DNA from: Candidatus Fermentibacterota bacterium
GTDB taxonomy: Bacteria; Fermentibacterota; Fermentibacteria; Fermentibacterales; JCC-6
Direction of reading: 5' to 3'
Length of the DNA: 50,365 nucleotides
Assembly (NCBI GenBank): GCA_030609965.1
Contig: JAUWSQ010000015.1
Coordinates: forward strand, 1 to 50,365
Shown here in pieces: positions 1 to 8,522 of this stretch. The notes under the pieces were generated by a model, which was not told the origin of the DNA, made no database searches, and was given only the letters and a program-made list of their open reading frames with translations. How positions within the stretch are numbered: position 1 is the first letter of the stretch; the number at the start of each line of letters is the position of its first letter. Made by a program: the position numbers and the translations under genes.

Positions 1-2
1 CG

Positions 3-671
3 GATCACCTGGATACAAGCCGCGATGTTAAGGCGGCCCTGGAATGTCTTCTTGGCAGAGAGAGAGTTTCTGAGAAATTGAGGGTTATCATCCACCAGTT
101 CGTTACTCTCGTGAAGGATGGCAGGAAAATAAAGATGTCAACCAGGTCCGGAGAATTCGTAACACTCCGGGAACTTATAGATGATGCAGGTTCATCTGAT
201 GTAACGAAGTACCTTTTCCTTACCAGAAGGGCGGAAGCCCACATGGATTTCGATCTTGACCTTGCCAGGAAACAATCCACCGAGAACCCGGTTTATTATG
301 TTCAGTACGCTCACGCCAGAATAGCAGGTATACTCTCGGCAGCCGGGGAAGCTGGAATAAGCTCTCCTCATGAGTTCTCCGGCGGTATTTCCAGACTCCT
401 CGAGGGCGAGTATGAACGGGAGCTGATGCGCCTTCTTGAATCCGTACCAGTTCGAGTCGCTGCGGCAGCAGATGAAATGGAGCCGCACAGACTTACAGAG
501 ATACTTGCGGATCTGGCTACCGGATTCCACAGATTTTATCAGCATGTACGAGTAGTCGATACTGACAACAGGGATGTCTCAGAAGCTCGTCTGATGCTTT
601 GCAGGGCATGCAGACGCTGTATCAGTGATCTTCTGGGAATACTGGGAGTTGATGCTCCGGACAGAATGTAA
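3..671 (+). CDS. argS: Arginyl-tRNA synthetase, C-terminal part (5' end outside window)
   Basis: The frame is open from the first bases of the window, so the gene begins upstream. The visible part starts inside the class I catalytic domain. KMSTRSGEFVTL is the KMSKS-equivalent loop of ArgRS, and it is followed by the family's conserved FDLDLA and NPVYYVQYAHARI segments. The C-terminal portion is the all-helical DALR anticodon-binding domain and ends in the usual apolar LLGILGVDAPDRM tail. The enzyme charges tRNA-Arg in the cytoplasm. A 35-base gap separates it from the PfkB kinase, so the two may be co-transcribed. The TTG at 78 is an internal codon and not a start, because family similarity continues upstream of it. 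Identification is secure; the catalytic HIGH motif cannot be seen. Confidence 0.95.
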   Translation, partial: DHLDTSRDVKAALECLLGRERVSEKLRVIIHQFVTLVKDGRKIKMSTRSGEFVTLRELIDDAGSSDVTKYLFLTRRAEAHMDFDLDLARKQSTENPVYYVQYAHARIAGILSAAGEAGISSPHEFSGGISRLLEGEYERELMRLLESVPVRVAAAADEMEPHRLTEILADLATGFHRFYQHVRVVDTDNRDVSEARLMLCRACRRCISDLLGILGVDAPDRM

Positions 672-706
672 ATTCGTATTCAAATTATGAACAGGACAGG
701 TTTATT

Positions 707-1624
707 ATGGCACTACTGGTAGTTGGCTCTGTTGCACTCGATACGGTTACCACTCCTGCGGGAAAGGTAGAGGAAACTCTGGGCGGTTCTGCTATCTATT
801 TCTCACTAGGAGCTGGATGCTTCGATGTAGTCAGGATAGTGGGAGTTGTTGGGCCGGATTTTCCCGTATCCGAGAAAAGGTTTCTTGCGGAACGCAGAAT
901 AGATGTAAGGGGACTGACCACTGGTCAGGGCCCCACATTCCGCTGGGAAGGCGCGTATGGCCCCGATTTCGGAGATGCACGAACGATAAGGACTGAACTG
1001 GGTGTATTTGCCAGTTTTGAACCGAAACTTCCGGAGGATTATGTAAACACGCCGTGCATTTTTCTCGCTAACATAGACCCTGTGCTTCAGCTCCAGGTAT
1101 TGCAGCAGGTTCGCAACCCCCGCTGGATAGCTGTTGATACCATGAATCTCTGGATAGATCAGCAGAGGGACAAGGTTCTTGAAGTCTTCAGCAAGGTTGA
1201 TATTGTTTTTGTCAACGCTTCCGAATCGATGCAGATATCCCGCAAGAAGAATCTTTTCGATGCGGCCCAGTTCATAATCAGTAAGGGGCCGCGGTACGCT
1301 GTTATTAAAATGGGAGCTGCAGGTGCGATGATCTTTGGAGGAGGTGACCCCTTTGTGCTTCCGGCTTATCCGCTGACGAAGATAGTCGACCCTACCGGAG
1401 CGGGAGATACATTTGCCTCGGGGATGCTTGGATACCTTGCCGGCAGCGACAGCGATCTGAACTTTGAAAGTATGAAGAAGGGGTTGGCATATGGATCGGT
1501 GAATGCCAGCTATGCCTGCAGCGGTTTTGGTGTGGAGGAACTCAGGGAGTTGACCCGCGATGATATCGATTCAAGAATGGAATACTACCTCTCCACAAAT
1601 CAACTCGGAGAATTCAGAATATGA
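707..1624 (+). CDS. PfkB-family sugar/nucleoside kinase
   Basis: This is a 305-residue ribokinase-fold (PfkB) kinase that phosphorylates a small hydroxylated substrate with ATP. The N-terminal VVGSVALDTV strand is followed by a Gly-Gly-Ser motif (about residues 26-28), where PfkB enzymes bind substrate. The signature DPTGAGDTFASG lies at about residues 228-239, with D234 as the expected catalytic base in the anion hole. Length is normal for the family. The substrate cannot be assigned: ribokinase, adenosine kinase and fructokinase subfamilies all remain possible, although the short lid suggests a single-substrate monomer or dimer. The stop codon overlaps the purM start by four bases (ATGA), which implies translational coupling and a possible link to purine or sugar-phosphate metabolism. 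Confidence 0.88.
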   Translation: MALLVVGSVALDTVTTPAGKVEETLGGSAIYFSLGAGCFDVVRIVGVVGPDFPVSEKRFLAERRIDVRGLTTGQGPTFRWEGAYGPDFGDARTIRTELGVFASFEPKLPEDYVNTPCIFLANIDPVLQLQVLQQVRNPRWIAVDTMNLWIDQQRDKVLEVFSKVDIVFVNASESMQISRKKNLFDAAQFIISKGPRYAVIKMGAAGAMIFGGGDPFVLPAYPLTKIVDPTGAGDTFASGMLGYLAGSDSDLNFESMKKGLAYGSVNASYACSGFGVEELRELTRDDIDSRMEYYLSTNQLGEFRI

Positions 1625-2652
1625 AACCTGTAGATTACAGGAGCAGCGGAGTCGATATCCAGGAGGGAGATAAGGCTATAGCTCTCATGAAGGCCCGGGT
1701 GAGAAAGACATTTACGAAGGATGTCCTTTCAGACCTGGGTCATTTCGGGGGACTTTTCAGGGCTGATTTCAGCCATATGAAGGAGCCTGTCCTTGTGGCC
1801 AGCACGGATGGCGTTGGCACAAAACTCAAAGTTGCCTCCATGATGGGAAACTACGGTACCGTCGGCAGTGATCTTGTTAACCACTGTGTAAACGATATTC
1901 TCGTTCAGGGCGCGGTGCCTCTGTTCTTCATGGATTACATAGCTTGCGGCAGGCTTGAAGCATTAATCGCTGCGGATATAGTATCGGGGCTTGCCGCCGC
2001 CTGCAGCGAGAATGGCTGTGTCCTTCTAGGAGGAGAAACAGCTGAGATGCCGGGTTTTTACAATGAAGGTGATTACGATGTGGCGGGAACCATCGTAGGA
2101 CTGGTGGAGAAGGAGATGATTATCGACGGATCAGAAATCCGTCCAGGGATGATCGTTATCGGTCTTCCATCGAACGGGCTGCATACGAACGGTTATTCCC
2201 TTGCCCGGAAGGTTATCTTTGAAACCGCAGGATTGTCCCCATCTGACACCCATCCTCTTCTTGGAACAGGAACAGTCGGAGAGGTTCTGCTCTCAGTTCA
2301 CAGGAGTTATCTGAGGTATCTTGAGCCGCTGCTGAGGGAGAAGCTTGTGAAAGGTATGGCTCATATCACCGGAGGCGGAATTCCGGGGAACCTGTCAAGG
2401 GTTTTGCCTGAAGGCTGCGGTGCCCATATAAGGCAGCTGTGGAGCGTACCCGGGATATTCGAGCTCATTCGCGAATTGGGACATGTGGACATCTCTGAGA
2501 TGAGAAAAGCGTTTAATATGGGAGCTGGTATGCTTCTTGTTGTGGATGAAAATGATAAGGGCAGAGTGATGGAGCTTCTACGGATGTCTGGTGTTGAACC
2601 GTTCATTGCCGGAGAGATAATCTGCGGCGATGGGATTACATTCGAAGATTGA
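1621..2652 (+). CDS. purM: Phosphoribosylformylglycinamidine cyclo-ligase (AIR synthetase)
   Basis: PurM carries out the ATP-dependent ring closure of FGAM to aminoimidazole ribonucleotide, the fifth step of de novo purine synthesis. The protein has 343 residues, the usual length. Visible hallmarks are the DGVGTKLKVA loop near residue 63, the LGGETAEMPGFY segment, LPSNGLHTNGYSLARK, and ITGGGIPGNLSRVLP near the C-terminus, all part of the PurM/PurL ATP-binding fold. The start ATG lies within the stop region of the PfkB gene, and the stop overlaps a possible TTG start of the next gene, so it sits inside a tightly packed operon. No other purine gene is in the window, which makes it a scattered pur gene rather than part of a pur cluster. 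Confidence 0.97.
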   Translation: MKPVDYRSSGVDIQEGDKAIALMKARVRKTFTKDVLSDLGHFGGLFRADFSHMKEPVLVASTDGVGTKLKVASMMGNYGTVGSDLVNHCVNDILVQGAVPLFFMDYIACGRLEALIAADIVSGLAAACSENGCVLLGGETAEMPGFYNEGDYDVAGTIVGLVEKEMIIDGSEIRPGMIVIGLPSNGLHTNGYSLARKVIFETAGLSPSDTHPLLGTGTVGEVLLSVHRSYLRYLEPLLREKLVKGMAHITGGGIPGNLSRVLPEGCGAHIRQLWSVPGIFELIRELGHVDISEMRKAFNMGAGMLLVVDENDKGRVMELLRMSGVEPFIAGEIICGDGITFED

Positions 2653-2684
2653 TATTCTATGACAGGGATGATTTGAGGTTGGAT

Positions 2685-3884
2685 ATGTACAGAGGTCTGG
2701 TGGAAGAACTCGTTCAGAAGAACGATTCGAGAATACTTCTGGCTGTAATTGACGGACTGGGAGATATATCAATCAAGGAGCTCGGCGGAAGGACGCCGCT
2801 GGAAGCAGCAGAGACTCCCGAAATGGACAGGCTGGCGGCTGCAGGAGCACTAGGTGCTCATATACCTATAGCCAGGGGCATTACCCCCGGAAGCGGACCT
2901 GCGCACCTTGGATTATTCGGGTACGATCCCGTTATGTATCAGGTCGGCAGAGGAGTGCTGGCGGCATTGGGAGTTGGTTTTAAACTGCAGCACGGCGATC
3001 TCGCTGCCAGAATAAATTTCTGTACACTCGACGATTCGGGAATCGTGACCGACAGAAGAGCGGGTAGAATATCCACTGAGAAGTGCGTAGAACTTGTGGA
3101 GATGCTTACAGATATAAGAATTGATGGTGTTGAAACATTCGTGATTCCGGTCAAGCAGCACAGGGCATGTGTCGTGTTTCGCGGCAACGGACTCATCGAT
3201 GATATCGAGGATACCGATCCCGGCCTTGTGGGGCACAGGCCCGTTCCTGTTACAGGTTCAGGCAAAACCCGCACGGTCCTCAGGGAGTTTCAGGAGAAAG
3301 CAGGGAAAATCCTTGCGGACTGCACTCCTGCTAATTTCATACTTCTGAGGGGATTTGCCCTTCATAAGGAATTTCCATCAATAGAGGAACGGTTTGGTCT
3401 TACTCCCGCTGCGGTTGCGCTTTATCCCATGTACAGGGGAGTTGCCGGGCTGGTCGGTATGGACATCATGAAATGCTCACCTGAAGATATCACCGGGCAG
3501 AAAAAGGCCGTGAAGAAAGCCATTGACAGCGGTCATGACTTCGTTTTCCTTCATCATAAACCAGCTGACAGTGCGGGTGAGGACGGGAACGTTCAGGCTA
3601 AGATAAGCGCTATAGAGGAATTCGACAGGGCACTGCCCTCCTTCCTTGATCTTGGTTTTGATGTGCTGTGCATAACTGGAGACCACAGCACTCCATGCCC
3701 GATGAAACTTCACAGCTGGCATTCGGTACCCGTGCTTATCCATGGAGGACCTCAGAGATGGGGCTACAGCTCTGCCTTTTCCGAGAAGCAGGCTTGCTCA
3801 GGAGCGCTTGGTTCTCTCATGTCAACCGATATCATCACCCTTCTTCTGGCATCTGCCGGGAAACTGGCTAAATTCGGCGCCTGA
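2685..3884 (+). CDS. apgM: Cofactor-independent phosphoglycerate mutase, archaeal (ApgM) type
   Basis: This enzyme interconverts 3- and 2-phosphoglycerate without 2,3-bisphosphoglycerate and belongs to the alkaline phosphatase superfamily. Metal-binding VIDGLGD lies near residue 20, and ITPGSGPAHLGLFGYDP carries the expected Ser nucleophile (about S70). GDHSTPC near the C-terminus supplies further metal ligands, followed by a conserved HSWHSVPVL segment. The protein has about 400 residues, the ApgM length and shorter than GpmI (about 510). I chose ATG 2685 because GAGG lies six bases upstream and the family N-terminus fits. A TTG at 2649 overlapping the purM stop is the alternative. It completes lower glycolysis together with the pfk-gap-pgk-tpiA cluster near 44-48 kb. 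Confidence 0.93.
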   Translation: MYRGLVEELVQKNDSRILLAVIDGLGDISIKELGGRTPLEAAETPEMDRLAAAGALGAHIPIARGITPGSGPAHLGLFGYDPVMYQVGRGVLAALGVGFKLQHGDLAARINFCTLDDSGIVTDRRAGRISTEKCVELVEMLTDIRIDGVETFVIPVKQHRACVVFRGNGLIDDIEDTDPGLVGHRPVPVTGSGKTRTVLREFQEKAGKILADCTPANFILLRGFALHKEFPSIEERFGLTPAAVALYPMYRGVAGLVGMDIMKCSPEDITGQKKAVKKAIDSGHDFVFLHHKPADSAGEDGNVQAKISAIEEFDRALPSFLDLGFDVLCITGDHSTPCPMKLHSWHSVPVLIHGGPQRWGYSSAFSEKQACSGALGSLMSTDIITLLLASAGKLAKFGA

Positions 3885-3885
3885 G

Positions 3886-4887
3886 ATGAAGGTTACCGGC
3901 GCCCTTGTTGCACTGTCAGGAGGGGTTGACTCCTCGTATGCACTTAACCTGTGCATTGAACGTTACAATCATGTAAGAGCAGGATACGTCAATACTGCAG
4001 GCAGCGGTGTTCCGCCGGAAGTCAAGGATACTGCAGGTGCAGCCGGAGTGGAGCTTGTGGTCGTAGACGCTGCTTCTCGATTCCGGAGTGAAGTCATTCT
4101 CTGGTCTGAAGAGATGCTGTCAAAGGGATTGACTCCAAACCCCTGCGCCATGTGCAATGCGCGAGTAAAACTCCTTTCCCTGCATGAAATCCTGGAACCT
4201 TCTGAAGTACTTGTTACAGGTCATTACGTCCGGAAGGATGGAGATCTTATTATGCGCGGTACTGACGCAGGAAAAGATCAGAGTTATTTCCTTTCCCTTG
4301 TAGACAGTGATGTTCTGAGAGATTGCATTTTTCCCCTGGGAGACATGCTGAAAGAAGATGTCCGCAGAGAGGCCGTGCGCCTGAAAATCCCCTTTCGGAG
4401 AAAGGAAAGTATGGATCTCTGTTTCAATCTGACAGCAGGAGAGGATCAGCCCGGAATTGTGATGGATATCTCCGGAAGGGAAATCGGCAGACATGCCGGC
4501 ATCGGGAATTACACCATCGGTCAGAGAAAGGGACTTGGAGCTTACGGAGTACGGATGTACGTGGTTGCTGTCAATCCTGCTGACGGAACCGTCACAATAG
4601 GCAGAAGGAAGGATCTCCTTGTAACGGGATGCACTAGCGTGGATATGAACTGGTTCGCAAAACCGGCCATTTTTCCCTCCCAAGCCCTTGTACAAACCAG
4701 GTACAGGAGAAAACTCGTACCTGCGATTCTCGAGTATAGAGATGGCAGCCTGCATATTGAATTCATCAGACCCGAAGAGGCTGTTGCACCGGGGCAGGTC
4801 TGTGTTTTATATCTGAACACTTCAGTAATAGGAGGAGGGATAATCTCCTCAACCGAACAGCCTGATTGGATAAGTGATGCGGAATAA
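3886..4887 (+). CDS. mnmA: tRNA-specific 2-thiouridylase (MnmA-like)
   Basis: MnmA adenylates and then thiolates U34 of tRNA-Lys, tRNA-Glu and tRNA-Gln. The PP-loop LSGGVDSS is at residues 10-17. The catalytic cysteine region is TPNPCAMCN, with C87 and C90. The partner cysteine is in MDLCF (C179), and the tRNA-binding stretch YTIGQRKGLG follows. The protein has 333 residues against about 360 in typical MnmA. It is shortened after the PP-loop and again after the second cysteine, so it is a divergent member. ATG 3886 sits one base after the apgM stop. An upstream in-frame ATG at 3742 lies inside apgM and is not credible. IscS/Tus partner genes are not in the window. Confidence 0.88.
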   Translation: MKVTGALVALSGGVDSSYALNLCIERYNHVRAGYVNTAGSGVPPEVKDTAGAAGVELVVVDAASRFRSEVILWSEEMLSKGLTPNPCAMCNARVKLLSLHEILEPSEVLVTGHYVRKDGDLIMRGTDAGKDQSYFLSLVDSDVLRDCIFPLGDMLKEDVRREAVRLKIPFRRKESMDLCFNLTAGEDQPGIVMDISGREIGRHAGIGNYTIGQRKGLGAYGVRMYVVAVNPADGTVTIGRRKDLLVTGCTSVDMNWFAKPAIFPSQALVQTRYRRKLVPAILEYRDGSLHIEFIRPEEAVAPGQVCVLYLNTSVIGGGIISSTEQPDWISDAE

Positions 4888-5782
4888 ACAAGTCAGCGAG
4901 ATTAAAAGCCTGAAGGACGAACGGGATGCAGTGATCCTTGCCCACAGCTATCAACCGCCGGAGATACAGGATATCGCTGATCATGTGGGAGATTCCCTGG
5001 AACTGAGCAGGATTGCTGCAATAACCGAATCCAGTGTGATTGTATTCTGCGGTGTTAAATTCATGGCTGAAACTGCACATATTCTCTCTCCCCAAAAAAC
5101 AGTTCTTCTTCCTGAACCTGAAGCCGGGTGTCCCCTCGCGGACTGTATTTGCGTGCCTGCTCTCAAGTCTATGCAGGAACTGTATCCCGATGCTCTGACG
5201 GTTCTGTACGTTAACTCGCCGGCAGATGTAAAAGCAGAAAGCTACGCTTGCTGTACTTCCGCGAACGCCCTCGCTGTGGTTGAAAGTGCACCATCTGATG
5301 AAATCATCTTTGCTCCTGATCGGAACCTTGGAACCTTCGTATCAAGAAGATCTGATAAAACCTTTCATATCTGGAATGGAGCCTGCAGAAGCCATGCCAT
5401 CGCTGATCTGCAGCATATGCAGACCCGAATGGAGGAATGGCCGGACGCTGAATTACTGGTGCATCCGGAAACCCCTCCTGCAGCCTGGGATATTGCCCAC
5501 GCTGTTCTCGGAACTGGAGGTATGATCAGGTATGTTGGAGAATCGAGCACGAAAAGATTCATAATCGGAACCGAAGAGGGGATGGTCTACAGGCTCAGGA
5601 CACTCTATCCCGACAGGGAGTTCACTGGAGGAGGGAATATTTACTGTATCAATATGAAGAAGATAACTCTGCAGAAGATACTCGATTCTCTGCGGAATAT
5701 GGAACCGATAATCGAACTCGACCCCCGGATCAGGAAAAAGGCCAATGCAGCAGTGGCACGAATGACGGAGGTTACCGAATGA
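4877..5782 (+). CDS. nadA: Quinolinate synthase A
   Basis: NadA is an oxygen-sensitive [4Fe-4S] enzyme that condenses iminoaspartate with dihydroxyacetone phosphate to give quinolinate in NAD synthesis. About 300 residues form three pseudo-symmetric domains. Conserved blocks are AHSYQPPEIQD and ADHVGDSLEL near the N-terminus. The three cluster-ligand candidates are the Cys of EAGCPLAD, the Cys of WNGACRSH and the Cys of IYCINMKKITL. The gene overlaps the mnmA stop, with ATG at 4877 directly after a GTG at 4874; either could be the start. It is followed by a four-base ATGA overlap with the next gene. NadB and NadC are not encoded here. The need for an Fe-S cluster fits an anaerobic or microaerobic lifestyle but does not prove it. 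Confidence 0.96.
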   Translation: MRNKQVSEIKSLKDERDAVILAHSYQPPEIQDIADHVGDSLELSRIAAITESSVIVFCGVKFMAETAHILSPQKTVLLPEPEAGCPLADCICVPALKSMQELYPDALTVLYVNSPADVKAESYACCTSANALAVVESAPSDEIIFAPDRNLGTFVSRRSDKTFHIWNGACRSHAIADLQHMQTRMEEWPDAELLVHPETPPAAWDIAHAVLGTGGMIRYVGESSTKRFIIGTEEGMVYRLRTLYPDREFTGGGNIYCINMKKITLQKILDSLRNMEPIIELDPRIRKKANAAVARMTEVTE

Positions 5783-6492
5783 AAAAACCTGTTATCGGTA
5801 TTACCCTCAACTGGTACAAAAATGATGAATCCAGGGCACTGTCATACGGAAAATGGCTTTTCGGAATAAACCAGAGTTATGCTAAACTGTTGTCCGGGGC
5901 AGACGCTATCCCGGTGGGGATTATTCCCACTTTGCATGATACACGGGAAGTGCTGGATATTGTTGATATGATCCTTCTTACGGGAGGTCCTGATCCGGAT
6001 CCTGCACTGTACGGCCAGAAGAACAGCGGATCTATCGGCTGCTACCGGGAAAGACCACTATGGGAAATGGAGCTGTACAGGAATGCTCGCTCCATGAAGA
6101 TCCCTGTATTCGGTGTATGTCTGGGAATACAGCTGATAGCTATGGCGGAGGGAGAACAGCTCATCCAGAATATTTCAACTCAGGTGGATGATCCCGATGA
6201 TCACGATGGGAAAGCCGACGATCCAAGGATGCATACAGTTGAGATAATGAAGGGCACCATACTGAGGGAAATCCTTGGCGGTGAGATAGAAGTATGCAGT
6301 TTTCATCACCAGGCTATCGCCGGAATTCCGAAAGGTTATAGCCATGCTGCAGAATCTTCAGATGGTGTGATCGAAGCCATCGAATCGGATGACGGACTGG
6401 TCATCGCGGTTCAATGGCACCCGGAGCGGGATTTCACAGGCCCCCTTCTTCTTCAGCATCTGCTATCAAGATTTTTCGGGGAGACCGAGTAG
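5779..6492 (+). CDS. Class I glutamine amidotransferase-like hydrolase (peptidase C26, PuuD-like)
   Basis: This 237-residue protein has the gamma-glutamyl hydrolase / PuuD fold. The oxyanion strand LTGGPDPDPALYG comes first, the nucleophile elbow FGVCLGIQ supplies the catalytic Cys near residue 114, and VQWHPE near residue 212 supplies the His and Glu of the triad. A conserved SFHHQAI segment lies between them. Such enzymes cleave gamma-glutamyl amides such as gamma-glutamyl-GABA. There is no putrescine-utilisation gene nearby, so the substrate is unknown. It is coupled to nadA by an ATGA overlap, and its stop shares a base with the manA start. A role in folate polyglutamate or another gamma-glutamyl compound is equally possible. 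Confidence 0.85.
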   Translation: MKKPVIGITLNWYKNDESRALSYGKWLFGINQSYAKLLSGADAIPVGIIPTLHDTREVLDIVDMILLTGGPDPDPALYGQKNSGSIGCYRERPLWEMELYRNARSMKIPVFGVCLGIQLIAMAEGEQLIQNISTQVDDPDDHDGKADDPRMHTVEIMKGTILREILGGEIEVCSFHHQAIAGIPKGYSHAAESSDGVIEAIESDDGLVIAVQWHPERDFTGPLLLQHLLSRFFGETE

Positions 6493-7358
6493 TGATTTAC
6501 ATCTCAGAGCCCAGGTATCTCCCAAGGGTATGGGGTTCCCTTTGTATTCAAGGGCTCGAAACTCCCGTTGGAGAGACCTGGTGGCTTTTCCACGATGAGC
6601 GTACCTCATCACTTCTGCGGAATGCCGTAGATGGACATACAACTTCAGTGGATGATCTGGTCGCGGCCGGTGAATTGCCTGGAGAACATTACTATCCTGT
6701 TCTCCTTAAGACTCTTCACACTGCTGATAAACTCTCCCTTCAGGTTCACCCAGGTTCAGGAGGTGGAAGCCTCTGCAAAGAAGAAACCTGGATTGTTCTG
6801 GCGGCAGAAACCGGGTCATGGATGATGGGCGGAATGAAGGATATTGACAGAAGCCTGTTCCTTGATTTTCTGAAGACAGGGAAAGTAGAGGAAGTCCTGC
6901 AGAGAATCGAACTGAATATGGGTGACATTTACCACATTCCCCCCGGAACCATCCATTCGCTGGGTCCAGACCTGCAGATTCTTGAAGTTCAGAGCAACTG
7001 CAACATCACCTACAGGCTATACGACTGGGGAAGAAACGGAATCGATGGAAAACCGAGGGAGCTTCATATAGAAAAGGGTATTGAAGCTGTTGACTGGTCT
7101 TCCGGAGGAAGCCCCGTTCCCGCAGGCAGGGATGGTAAAATAGATTCCCAGAAGCTGAAGGCCAATTATCAAATATCCGATATCAGAGGAACATTGAATA
7201 CAGATATTCCCGGAGGTGCGCTTTTCTTTGTTTCATCTGGTAGTGTCATATTGCAGTGTAGAGAAGTCGATTCCCCCGCTTGTCTTATCGCTGACATTGG
7301 TGGTGGAAAACTGACACTGAAGGGTGCGGGCTACCTGATAGAACCCGGAGGTAGATAA
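6492..7358 (+). CDS. manA: Mannose-6-phosphate isomerase, class I (type I PMI)
   Basis: This zinc enzyme interconverts fructose 6-phosphate and mannose 6-phosphate. About 288 residues form a cupin fold. Zinc ligands are visible in LSLQVHPG (Gln and His), KEETW (Glu) and PPGTIHSLG (His), and the LYDWGR segment is typical. The start is GTG 6492, whose first base is the last base of the preceding TAG; the upstream in-frame ATG at 6414 lies inside the neighbouring gene. The stop TAA overlaps the manC ATG by one base. With manC it makes the GDP-mannose branch, though the phosphomannomutase needed between them is not in the window. Confidence 0.93.
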   Translation: MIYISEPRYLPRVWGSLCIQGLETPVGETWWLFHDERTSSLLRNAVDGHTTSVDDLVAAGELPGEHYYPVLLKTLHTADKLSLQVHPGSGGGSLCKEETWIVLAAETGSWMMGGMKDIDRSLFLDFLKTGKVEEVLQRIELNMGDIYHIPPGTIHSLGPDLQILEVQSNCNITYRLYDWGRNGIDGKPRELHIEKGIEAVDWSSGGSPVPAGRDGKIDSQKLKANYQISDIRGTLNTDIPGGALFFVSSGSVILQCREVDSPACLIADIGGGKLTLKGAGYLIEPGGR

Positions 7359-8386
7359 TGAAGCCATCATTTTTCGGAGTAATCATGGCAGGGGGAAGGG
7401 GAACCCGTTTCTGGCCTGTCTCAACACGAAATCTTCCCAAGCAGTTCCGGTGCCTGACAGGAGACAGAACAATGCTGCAGGAAACAGCCTCCAGATTCGA
7501 GGGACTCTGCGGTCATGAGGAGATAATGGTAGTTACCGGCAGTGAGCATAGAGATATTGTAATAGAGCAGCTGCCATGGATCAGGAACGAGAACCTTCTT
7601 CTTGAACCATCCGGCAGGAACACGGCGGCATGCATAGGCTGGGCGGCGAAAACCCTTGTTGAACGGGGTTGCGGTTCAAATCTGATGGTTGTGGTACCCT
7701 CCGATCATGTCATCGACAATCCTGAAGAATTCAGGAACACGCTTTTACAAGCAGCACAACCCGCGATAGATGGAAAACTGGTAACGATTGGAATAACACC
7801 GGATCGCCCTGCAACCGGATACGGCTACCTTGAAAAAGGGAACAGCTCAACTGAAGGAGTCTACGAGGTTTCATCCTTCAGAGAAAAACCCGATCTTGAA
7901 ACCGCCTCAGAGTATCTTTCGGGCGGCAGGTACCTGTGGAATGCCGGTATGTTCATCTGGAGAGCAGACGTAATAATGCAGGAAATTGCCCGGTATCTTC
8001 CAGAGCTTTCCGAGCAGCTGCTGCAGCTTGATCCTGGAACCTGCCCTTATCCTGAGCAGTACGATGCGCTGCAATCCATTTCTATCGATTACGGAGTGAT
8101 GGAGAATGCTGATAACGTTGTAATGGTTCCCGCCCGGTTCGGATGGAACGACATCGGAGATTGGCCCTCCGCCAGAAGATGCGGTGTTGGCCAGGGAGAG
8201 ATACTTGAGATAAACAGCGGGAACAATATCGTTTGGAACCGGGGGAAGCTCACAGTTCTCCTTGGAGTAAGCAATATATCCATAGTGGAGACCGATTCTG
8301 TAACCCTTATCATGAGTGATGAATACTCTCAGAAACTGAAGGAAGTCGTTACAGAACTTGAAGATAAAAAGCCGGATCTTGTATAG
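7358..8386 (+). CDS. manC: Mannose-1-phosphate guanylyltransferase
   Basis: ManC makes GDP-mannose from mannose 1-phosphate and GTP. The nucleotidyltransferase signature IMAGGRGTRFWPVS is at residues 9-22 with KQF shortly after. VVPSDHVI, the FREKPD motif, WNAGMFIW and SIDYGVME follow in the family order, and the DWPS segment near residue 268 is typical of ManC. At 342 residues it lacks the C-terminal isomerase half found in bifunctional ManC/AlgA, which fits a separate manA immediately upstream. GDP-mannose could feed the GT4 glycosyltransferase at 48 kb or O-antigen/exopolysaccharide genes elsewhere. The gene ends in TAG and is followed by 136 bases before the assigned histidine kinase start. 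Confidence 0.95.
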   Translation: MKPSFFGVIMAGGRGTRFWPVSTRNLPKQFRCLTGDRTMLQETASRFEGLCGHEEIMVVTGSEHRDIVIEQLPWIRNENLLLEPSGRNTAACIGWAAKTLVERGCGSNLMVVVPSDHVIDNPEEFRNTLLQAAQPAIDGKLVTIGITPDRPATGYGYLEKGNSSTEGVYEVSSFREKPDLETASEYLSGGRYLWNAGMFIWRADVIMQEIARYLPELSEQLLQLDPGTCPYPEQYDALQSISIDYGVMENADNVVMVPARFGWNDIGDWPSARRCGVGQGEILEINSGNNIVWNRGKLTVLLGVSNISIVETDSVTLIMSDEYSQKLKEVVTELEDKKPDLV

Positions 8387-8522
8387 GATACATGATGCAT
8401 TCTGGCCGGTGAACAGATTCTATGCGAATGTCCGGGAGAGGGGTCAATAGATAATCGAGCATATCGATATCCTGTCTGCTGTCTGTATTGAACTGAATTC
8501 CCTTGAGGATGTATCTTCAGTA

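Noticed and set aside
3742..3885. Extended N-terminus of the MnmA protein
   Set aside because: The extra 48 codons lie inside apgM and have no resemblance to MnmA; ATG 3886 places the PP-loop at the normal distance.
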